Assembly (NCBI GenBank): GCA_028277515.1
Contig: JANQGC010000211.1
Span: 1 to 5,601, forward strand
Length of the DNA: 5,601 nucleotides
Direction: 5' to 3'
Source of the DNA: Anaerolineae bacterium
GTDB taxonomy: Bacteria > Chloroflexota > Anaerolineae > Promineifilales > Promineifilaceae
Shown: one piece after another, positions 1 through 5,601 of the stretch
Numbering within the stretch: position 1 is the stretch's first letter
Layout: each line of letters begins with the position of its first letter
Notes under the pieces: generated by a model
The model's database searches: none
What the model was told of the DNA's origin: nothing
The model's input: only the letters and a program-made list of their open reading frames with translations
Program-made: the position numbers and the translations under genes

Positions 1-2001
1 CGCTTGACCGCGCTGGAACGTCGGTTTCAACGTGGTGATATGACTGTCCAGGCCCTGGACGCCATCGACTTATCCATTCCTTATGGCGAATTTGTGGCCC
101 TCGTCGGACCATCCGGTTCAGGAAAGTCGACCCTGCTCAATCTCCTAGGTGGCCTGGATCATCCCAGCGCCGGTGAGATCTGGCTGGATGGTGTGCCCTT
201 GCACACCGCCGGCGAAAAGGAGCGCACCGAGCATCGCCGCCGCCGAGTAGGCTTCATTTTCCAAAGCTTCAATTTACTGCCTCGCCTGACGGCCGTGGAA
301 AATGTTGCCGTGCCTTTGATGCTGGCCGGGGTGGGGCGGGCGGAGCGCGAAGAACGGGCCAAAGAATTATTGCAAACCGTCGGCCTGGGTCATCGCTTTG
401 ATCATTATCCGTCAGAATTGTCGGGTGGCGAACAACAGCGCACGGCCGTCGCCCGCGCCCTCATTCACAACCCGTCTCTGATCCTGGCCGATGAACCGAC
501 GGGCAACCTCGATTCCAAAACCGGAACGGAAGTCATGACCCTTCTGCGCCGGCTGAACAGCGAACAGGGAATCACCCTGGTAGTGGTCACCCATGATCCG
601 GACGTCGCCGCTTACGCCTCACGCACCATTCACTTGCGAGACGGGCAAATCGCCAATATCACTCATGAACAGGTCCAACCCACAGAGCAAGTGATCGATC
701 AACCGGCAAAAACAGAAGCTGAAGCAAACGCGCGTCTCAAGCGCAGTGACATCCTCCACAGCGCATTTCGCAACCTCGGCCGTCGCCCGGTGCGCAATAT
801 TTTGACTGCCGCCGGTGTACTGATCGGTATCATTACCCTGGTGGCTATGGTCTCCTTCGGCGTCGGTGTACAGCGTGAGGTGCAGCGCAACTTCGACACC
901 ATTGGCCTGGAAAATATTTTTGTGTTTCCCCTATTTGCCGAAGGAGATGGCTTTGATCCCTTCGCTGCTGATGAACCGATCATGCTGCTGACACCGGATG
1001 TCGTCAGCCAAATTGAGTCCTTACCCAATATAGCCACCGTTCAACCCAATTTAAACCTGCCGGCTGGCATTGATGCCAGTCTGCAGTTAGATGGCCAGGA
1101 GTTGTCTATACGCATTGCCGACGGTTTTGGCGAAGGTCGTTTCACATTTGGCGGAGGAGATGGCTTATTGGCAGGAAAGAGGATTGAGGGGGCGGATTCC
1201 AGCGGCGTCGTTTTAGTCGCCGGCTTAGCGGATCAATTCCTTGCCGCAGAAGAAGATTATGACAGCTTGATCGGCCGTCCCGTCAATTTGACGCTGCGTC
1301 TGCCCAGGGGAGAAACTGAGCAGTTTCCTTCAACCATCATCGGCGTGCGCGAAAGCTTCGGCCGTCGCACCATTGATTTAGGCCTGCAAGAGAGGACAGC
1401 GATGAAATCATGGTGGTTTGGCGAGCCGGACATCGTCCAAATCCAGGGTTACGATCTGCTCACCGTCACCGCTAATGATCTTGCAACCGTGCCCGACCTG
1501 ATCGAATCCATTGAAGAACTGGATTTGCGGACCCAATCATTGGAAGCGGTGCTGGACGTGGCCAACCAGGTTCTGTCCTTGCTGCAAGTATTGTTAGGAT
1601 CGGTTGGCGGCCTGGCCTTACTGGTGGCCGCCTTGGGTGTGGCCAATACGATGATGATGGCCATTTACGAGCGCACACGGGAAATCGGCGTCCTCAAGGC
1701 ATTGGGCGCGTCGCGCGGAGAGATTCGCGCCATGTTCACCGTGGAAGCCGCGCTGATCGGCTTGATTGGCGGCGTTTTTGGCCTGATTTTCGGCACGCTT
1801 CTCGGCCGTCTGGCCGACTGGATCGCTCACCGCTACCTGATCAGTGAAGGCGTGACCGGGGTAGGGCAGTTGTCCATCGTTCCCCTTTGGTTAGCTGTCG
1901 GTGCCCTGATCTTTGCCGCCCTAATCGGCCTGATCGCCGGCCTATATCCGGCCGCCCGCGCTGCCCGGCTGGATCCGGTGGCCGCCCTGCGCCATGAATA
2001 G
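1..2001 (+). CDS. MacB-type ABC transporter, ATPase fused to FtsX-like permease (5' end cut by window)
   Basis: This is one half of a dimeric type VII (MacB/LolCDE-like) ABC transporter of the cytoplasmic membrane, in which ATP hydrolysis inside drives movement of an extracytoplasmic domain. Residues are counted from the TTG at position 4. The ATPase domain covers about 1-220: Walker A GPSGSGKST 35-43, Q-loop Gln87, signature LSGGEQQR 139-146, Walker B ending Asp163-Glu164, D-loop GNLDS 167-171, switch His197. A polar linker (about 221-250) leads to TM1 (about 266-288), an extracytoplasmic domain of about 230 residues (290-520), then TM2-TM4 (about 524-552, 577-602, 626-650). The chain ends with the family motif YPAARAARLDP. 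All catalytic residues are present. The 665 residues seen are close to E. coli MacB (about 648). The frame is open to position 1 and alignment to the family suggests only a few missing residues, so the true start probably lies just outside the window; the TTG at 4 is not convincing. Substrate is unknown: MacB relatives handle macrolides, peptides, lipoproteins or siderophores. Any MacA-like adaptor would lie upstream, out of view. Confidence 0.93.
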   Translation, partial: RLTALERRFQRGDMTVQALDAIDLSIPYGEFVALVGPSGSGKSTLLNLLGGLDHPSAGEIWLDGVPLHTAGEKERTEHRRRRVGFIFQSFNLLPRLTAVENVAVPLMLAGVGRAEREERAKELLQTVGLGHRFDHYPSELSGGEQQRTAVARALIHNPSLILADEPTGNLDSKTGTEVMTLLRRLNSEQGITLVVVTHDPDVAAYASRTIHLRDGQIANITHEQVQPTEQVIDQPAKTEAEANARLKRSDILHSAFRNLGRRPVRNILTAAGVLIGIITLVAMVSFGVGVQREVQRNFDTIGLENIFVFPLFAEGDGFDPFAADEPIMLLTPDVVSQIESLPNIATVQPNLNLPAGIDASLQLDGQELSIRIADGFGEGRFTFGGGDGLLAGKRIEGADSSGVVLVAGLADQFLAAEEDYDSLIGRPVNLTLRLPRGETEQFPSTIIGVRESFGRRTIDLGLQERTAMKSWWFGEPDIVQIQGYDLLTVTANDLATVPDLIESIEELDLRTQSLEAVLDVANQVLSLLQVLLGSVGGLALLVAALGVANTMMMAIYERTREIGVLKALGASRGEIRAMFTVEAALIGLIGGVFGLIFGTLLGRLADWIAHRYLISEGVTGVGQLSIVPLWLAVGALIFAALIGLIAGLYPAARAARLDPVAALRHE

Positions 2002-2088
2002 ACTTCGCATAGTATGACAACCAGATAACAACTTCTTAATTCTGCCTATTTTCATGTTTATTCGACTTTTATTCCTCCGGCAAGGCGG

Positions 2089-2109
2089 CACCTTTATCAG
2101 GTGATTTTT
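2089..2109 (+). terminator. Weak candidate intrinsic terminator after the ABC transporter gene
   Basis: A 5-bp perfect stem (CACCT 2089-2093 with AGGTG 2099-2103) and a 5-nt loop are followed by one A and five T residues (2105-2109). The layout is that of a Rho-independent terminator, but the stem is short and only three of its five pairs are G-C, so termination would be weak. It lies 88 bp after the transporter stop codon and overlaps the likely -35 region of the next gene. It may be chance. Confidence 0.3.
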
Positions 2110-2128
2110 AACCAACAACATCTATAAT
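2101..2128 (+). promoter_or_regulatory. Candidate promoter of the cyclase-ATPase-TPR gene
   Basis: A perfect TATAAT (-10 consensus) sits at 2123-2128. The best -35 match at acceptable distance is GTGATT (2101-2106, 3 of 6 consensus bases, 16-bp spacer), so the -35 is poor and an activator or another sigma factor could be involved. There is no TGn extension. With the usual 6-8 bp distance, transcription would begin at about 2135-2137, on the GTG start codon at 2136. This implies a leaderless message. Support is the box itself, its spacing and the lack of a ribosome binding site. Confidence 0.5.
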
Positions 2129-2135
2129 TACCAGT

Positions 2136-5100
2136 GTGGACTCCCAAAGTGAAATAGCAAAACTAAACCAGGCCATCGACAGCCTTGAAAGCCAACGGCC
2201 GATGTTGGGGGACGCCGTCGTTGAAACCTCGATTGCTGCCTTAAAGGAAAAACTGGCTAAGATTGAGGGTCAAGAATCTCAACAACAACGGAAATTAGCT
2301 ACCATCCTCTTCATGGACATGGTGGCCCACACGGCCATGATCCGCAACCTGGATCTGGAAGATCAATTAGAGGTTGTCGATCAAGCCCTGACCCGGCTGT
2401 CACAGCCGATTTACGATTTTGGCGGCCAGATCAGCCGTTATCAAGGAGATGGTTACAAAGCCATTTTTGGTTTAAGCGGAGATGAACATAATCCCGATCA
2501 TGCCATTCAAGCTGGCTTGGCCATCCACAAAAAAGCGGAGGAGCTCGCTACAAGGTTAGAACAGGAATGGGGCCTACCTGATTTTCGAGTGCGGGTAGGC
2601 ATTGACACCGGCATGGTGATCGTCGGGGGGCAAGTGGAGGGGGAGGATTCTATTTCCGGACCGCCGGTCAATCTTGCCGCCCGGTTGGAAAAATCGGCCG
2701 CGCCCGGAACCATCCTGATCAGCCAACACACCTACGGACATGTGCGTGGTGTTTTTGATCTACAGCCCTTAGATCCTATCCGAACCAAAGGCTTTAACGA
2801 ACCCATCGCTGTCTACCGCGTGCTGCGCAGCAAGCCACGCGCCTTCCGCACCCGCCGTCGCGGTGTGCAGGGAGTAGATACGCGCATGATCGGCCGTTCG
2901 GCCGAGTTGAGCCAACTGCAAGATACCTTTCATCACATGATGTCTGAGGAAAAACAGCAGTGGATCACAATCATCGGACAGGCCGGCCTGGGAAAAAGCC
3001 GCCTGCTTTACGAATTTGAACAATGGATCGACTTGCATCCCCGTTTCATCACCCTTTACCGGGGTCGCGCGCGGCAGGAAATGCAGCATGCTTCGTATGG
3101 ACTGCTGCGCACTTTATTCGCTTTTCGCTTTAACATTCTGGATGATGATCCGCCGCACGAAACGAGGCAAAAGTTTGTTGCCGGCTTTGAGGAATGGTTG
3201 GGTCCTGAGCCGGAAACGGCAATTAAGGCCCAGATCGTCGGCCAGCTTATTGGCTTTGACTTCAAGCATGAAGACGCTATCCGCGCGTTGAGCGGCGATC
3301 CTCAACAGCTTCGCAGCCGGGCTTTATCGGCCATGATCACCTACTTTCGCGCCGCCTCTTCTTCGCCTATTGTCGCCTTCCTCGAAGATATTCATTGGGC
3401 AGATGAAAGTTCATTGGACATTTTAACCAGGCTGTCCATCACCCAAACAGAAAGGCCGGTTTTGATTATCGCCACCGCCCGGCCTCAATTATTGGAACGC
3501 CGGCCCGACTTCATGCATGATCAGCCCCACCATCAATTCCTAAAACTGTCGCCACTATCCTTACCCGACAGCCGCCGCCTGGTTTCCGAAGTGCTCAAAC
3601 GTGTGGAGGAGCTGCCCACAGCCTTGCAGGAACTGGTGGTTACAAATGCCGGAGGCAATCCTTATTTTGTCGAAGAGTTGGTGAAAATGCTGATCGCTGA
3701 TGGCCTGATCGTTAAGCATGAAACCTATTGGCAAGTGTCAGCGAAAGATATTTCCAAGATCCAGGTTCCAGCGACGGTTACAGGCGTCTTGCAAGCCCGC
3801 CTGGAAGGCTTGCCCCAGGCCGAACGGCAAATAATCGAACAAGCGTCCATCGCCGGCATGTTGTTTTGGGACCAGCTTATCCATCATATGAACATTTATG
3901 GAAAGACACACTTGACACTGCAAGAAACTGAGGATGGATTAGACGGTCTCTGTGCCAAGGAAATGATCTATAAAATGGATGCTTCCCAATTCTCAGGCAC
4001 GGCCGAATATGCTTTCCGGCACGCTATTCTGCGCCAGGTGACCTATGATTCCATTCTGAAGCGCCCCCGCCAGACCTATCATCTACAAGCTGCCGGTTGG
4101 TTGATCAACCAAAACGAGAAAAGTTCCTGGCAGCATACGGCAGCCATTGCCGAGCAATTCCAATTAGGTGCGGATAAAAATAAAGCAATCCGGTATCTTT
4201 CGCAGGCCGGTGATGAAGCGGTCGAGCGTTTCGCCAACAAAGAAGCCCAAGAATTCCTCTCCCGCGCGCTCTCCATCTGCCACGAAAACGATTATCGCGC
4301 ACGATTTAACCTGCACACCGCTCGTTTGAGTGTCTATCATCGGTTAGGTGATCGTGACCGGGAAGAAAAAGATTTGCAAGCGGCCGAAGCCATCGCCAAA
4401 AATCTTGAAGACGATCAAAGATTAGCCTCAACCAAATGGCACTGGGCAATTTTCTATGAAAATGTCGGATCCCATGATGACGCCATTCGGGAAGCGCGCG
4501 AATGTGCCCGCCTGGCGCAAAAAATCGGCAACCTGGAACTGGAAGCCAAAGGGTATATTGCGCTGGGCCGGGTTCTCTGGCGAAAAGGAGCGTTGCATAT
4601 CGCTCAAGAAGAACTACAAAAGGCATTAAAATTGACTCAAAAGACCGGAGAGCGCCAGCTTGAGGGCAATGCCAACTTAAACCTGGGAAATATTGCGGGC
4701 GACCTCGGTGATCTGGATGCCGCCCGGCACTATTATGAACAAGCATTAATCATCGACCGCGAGATCCAAAACCTGCCGGGAGAGGGCATTGATCTGAATA
4801 ATCTAGGTATCCTTTCTGCTATGGCCGGTAATCTTGCCAAAGCGCAAGAATATTTTGAACAATCTCTGCAAATTGCCAGGCATACAGGCAACTCATCCGG
4901 TGAGGGCTTAGCCTTAGGCAACCTGGGTAACGTCACCGCTGATCGTAAGGACTTTGTCGCCTCAAAAAAGTATTTTGAAGAATACCTGACCATCGCTTTG
5001 AATATCCGCAACCGTTCTGGAGAGGGGCACGCTCTTCATGGCATCGCGTATGCTTTACTTGGCTCAGGCCGCTATTCGGAGGCAGAGAGCTATTTCAAAC

Positions 5101-5465
5101 AGGCCGTGAACCTGCGCGAAGAAATGGGACTGTCTCATCTAGCCATTGAATCCCGGGCGGGTTGGGCTAAATCTGTACTTTCTCAAAACAATGCTGCCCA
5201 TGCCTTAAACCTATTGGAGCCGGTTCTACATTTACTACAATCCCAACCCGGCAAAGATCGTTATGGATCGATTGAAACACACCTGTTCTGCATTCAAATT
5301 TTGCAAGCCAACGAAGATCAACGAGCGTCCGACTTTTTAACCGCTGCATACCAGCTCGTTCAAGAACGGGCCGCTAAAATCGATAATCTTGAAGAGCGTC
5401 TATCATTTTTAGAAAATGTCGAAACAAACCGAGAGATAATTCACTTATGGAAGAAGAATGGGTAA
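2136..5465 (+). CDS. Class III adenylate/guanylate cyclase - AAA/STAND ATPase - TPR signalling protein
   Basis: A 1109-residue soluble multidomain signalling protein; no signal peptide or membrane helix is visible. Domains: N-terminal helical, probably coiled-coil segment (1-50); class III cyclase domain (about 52-230), which would make cAMP or cGMP; Arg-rich hinge (231-248); ATPase domain (about 249-450) with Walker A GQAGLGKS 281-288 and Walker B FLEDIHWAD 415-423; helical arm region (450-680) with GGNPYFVEEL at 506-515, typical of AAA_16/MalT-like ATPases; TPR superhelix (about 680-1041, seven 40-residue units from 762); short helical tail. The cyclase keeps both metal Asp residues (Asp61, Asp105) and the transition-state Asn179/Arg183 pair. 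The base-selecting Lys and Thr/Asp positions appear to be Arg101 and Ser172, so activity is likely but ATP versus GTP preference is uncertain. GTG 2136 is the first usable start after the in-frame TAA at 2109; the next Met (codon at 2202) would cut the N-terminal segment, which looks family-conserved. There is no Shine-Dalgarno site. In such proteins TPRs are thought to sense a partner and the NTPase to relay the signal; the actual signal here is unknown. Confidence 0.93.
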   Translation: MDSQSEIAKLNQAIDSLESQRPMLGDAVVETSIAALKEKLAKIEGQESQQQRKLATILFMDMVAHTAMIRNLDLEDQLEVVDQALTRLSQPIYDFGGQISRYQGDGYKAIFGLSGDEHNPDHAIQAGLAIHKKAEELATRLEQEWGLPDFRVRVGIDTGMVIVGGQVEGEDSISGPPVNLAARLEKSAAPGTILISQHTYGHVRGVFDLQPLDPIRTKGFNEPIAVYRVLRSKPRAFRTRRRGVQGVDTRMIGRSAELSQLQDTFHHMMSEEKQQWITIIGQAGLGKSRLLYEFEQWIDLHPRFITLYRGRARQEMQHASYGLLRTLFAFRFNILDDDPPHETRQKFVAGFEEWLGPEPETAIKAQIVGQLIGFDFKHEDAIRALSGDPQQLRSRALSAMITYFRAASSSPIVAFLEDIHWADESSLDILTRLSITQTERPVLIIATARPQLLERRPDFMHDQPHHQFLKLSPLSLPDSRRLVSEVLKRVEELPTALQELVVTNAGGNPYFVEELVKMLIADGLIVKHETYWQVSAKDISKIQVPATVTGVLQARLEGLPQAERQIIEQASIAGMLFWDQLIHHMNIYGKTHLTLQETEDGLDGLCAKEMIYKMDASQFSGTAEYAFRHAILRQVTYDSILKRPRQTYHLQAAGWLINQNEKSSWQHTAAIAEQFQLGADKNKAIRYLSQAGDEAVERFANKEAQEFLSRALSICHENDYRARFNLHTARLSVYHRLGDRDREEKDLQAAEAIAKNLEDDQRLASTKWHWAIFYENVGSHDDAIREARECARLAQKIGNLELEAKGYIALGRVLWRKGALHIAQEELQKALKLTQKTGERQLEGNANLNLGNIAGDLGDLDAARHYYEQALIIDREIQNLPGEGIDLNNLGILSAMAGNLAKAQEYFEQSLQIARHTGNSSGEGLALGNLGNVTADRKDFVASKKYFEEYLTIALNIRNRSGEGHALHGIAYALLGSGRYSEAESYFKQAVNLREEMGLSHLAIESRAGWAKSVLSQNNAAHALNLLEPVLHLLQSQPGKDRYGSIETHLFCIQILQANEDQRASDFLTAAYQLVQERAAKIDNLEERLSFLENVETNREIIHLWKKNG
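4419..5258 (+). repeat. Seven tandem 40-residue TPR units encoded with a 120-nt period
   Basis: Residues 762-1041 of the cyclase protein divide into seven consecutive units of exactly 40 residues without gaps (762, 802, 842, 882, 922, 962, 1002). Phase markers are Glu at 803, 843, 883, 923 and 963, and the LG glycine at 811, 851, 891 and 931 (Ala971, then Gly1009 in register with Gly969). GEG opens units 4-6 (882, 922, 962), and a YxEQ/YFEQ/YFEE/YFKQ helix-B motif recurs at about 867-989. Units of 40 rather than 34 residues resemble the longer TPRs of bacterial STAND/transcription-factor proteins and of LGN-type scaffolds, which bind extended peptides in the groove. Codons differ between units, so this is an old protein-level repeat and not a recent DNA duplication. 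More degenerate TPR-like helices precede it (about 680-760). Confidence 0.8.
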
Positions 5466-5520
5466 TGAGGGATTGCAAAAACCGGCGGCGTTAAAAACAG
5501 GGCAGTTCCAAAGTCAGATT
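5466..5520. other. Short spacer after the cyclase gene, no recognised element
   Basis: Between the TAA stop and the palindrome pair there are 55 bases with two A-runs around a GC-rich CCGGCGGCG core. I see no credible stem followed by a T-run, no promoter pair and no coding continuation. A terminator for the cyclase gene is therefore not evident here, unless the following hairpins serve that role without a T-run. Confidence 0.5.
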
Positions 5521-5588
5521 CGTAACCGCGATTTCACAATCGCGTTCTTGTGCATACGCTAGAGCGCGAAAATGATTTCGCGGTTACG
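5521..5588. repeat. REP/BIME-like pair of inverted palindromes
   Basis: Two arms of 28 bases (5521-5548 and 5561-5588) are inverted copies of each other with 22 of 28 positions identical, including a perfect 11-bp outer repeat (CGTAACCGCGA with TCGCGGTTACG). They are separated by 12 bases. Each arm is itself a hairpin: CGCGATT-TCAC-AATCGCG (5527-5544) and CGCGAAA-ATGA-TTTCGCG (5565-5582), both with 7 perfect pairs and a 4-base loop. This is the layout of a bacterial interspersed mosaic element (two REP palindromes head to head). It lies in an intergenic region after a large gene, the usual site of such repeats. It could also be a transposon end, a protein binding site or an RNA-stabilising structure. 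Its copy number in the genome cannot be judged from this window. Confidence 0.65.
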
Positions 5589-5601
5589 GTACGATAATTG
5601 G

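Noticed and set aside
699..1037. Open reading frame of 112 residues on the - strand
   Set aside because: It is antisense to the linker, TM1 and extracytoplasmic domain of the ABC transporter; Ser/Arg-rich translation without a recognisable fold.
2014..2040. Alternative promoter: ATGACA (5 of 6 to the -35 consensus) at 2014-2019
   Set aside because: The best -10 match (CTTAAT, 2035-2040, 4 of 6) is only 15 bp away, and the later TATAAT at 2123 is much stronger and better placed.
2202..2204. ATG (Met23) as the start of the cyclase gene
   Set aside because: It has no ribosome binding site, and it would remove the N-terminal helix leading into the LGDAVVE segment, which looks like part of the family.
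3016..3291. Open reading frame of 91 residues on the + strand in another frame
   Set aside because: It is inside the ATPase domain of the cyclase gene, has no ribosome binding site and no family-like features.
4306..4746. Open reading frame of 146 residues on the - strand
   Set aside because: It lies wholly within the well-supported TPR coding region, its translation is rich in Arg, His and Pro with no recognisable domain, and it looks like a shadow frame.
5521..5588. Reading the 3' palindromes as an ordinary intrinsic terminator
   Set aside because: Neither hairpin is followed by a T-run on either strand; the inverted pair and compensating changes fit a REP/BIME-like repeat better.
5521..5601. 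CRISPR repeat or transposon terminal repeat
   Set aside because: The copies are inverted, not direct, with a 12-base centre and no spacers, and no transposase gene or target duplication is visible in the window.

Overview
The window holds two large genes on the + strand with two short spacers. It looks like a chromosomal piece from a bacterium of moderate, slightly GC-rich composition. The second gene joins a class III nucleotidyl cyclase, a STAND/AAA-type ATPase and TPRs in one chain. This architecture, with the 'xxLGDAVVExxxxxLKEKL' type N-terminus, is frequent in Chloroflexota (Anaerolineae/Caldilineae-like) and some other filamentous or multicellular bacteria. The taxonomic guess is an inference from architecture only; no rRNA or marker gene is present.

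Layout. Positions 1-2001: a MacB-type ABC transporter half (ATPase domain fused to an FtsX-type permease domain), cut at its 5' end by the window edge. Positions 2002-2135: a 134-bp spacer with a weak hairpin plus T-run (possible terminator) and a perfect TATAAT box 7 bp before the next gene. Positions 2136-5465: a 1109-residue cyclase-ATPase-TPR protein that starts at GTG, has no visible Shine-Dalgarno site and is probably read from a leaderless mRNA. Positions 5466-5601: a gene-free tail dominated by a pair of inverted palindromes (5521-5588), a REP/BIME-like element. Its two hairpins differ by compensating base-pair changes.

How the parts relate. The transporter would use ATP to drive mechanotransmission across the cytoplasmic membrane, for export or membrane release of lipid, peptide or antibiotic-like substrates. 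The second protein looks like a soluble signalling sensor whose TPR and ATPase modules may gate cyclic-nucleotide synthesis. The second gene seems to have its own promoter, so the two genes are probably separate transcription units. The most unusual signals are the covarying palindrome pair at the 3' end, the apparent leaderless start, and the non-standard residues at the cyclase's base-recognition positions.
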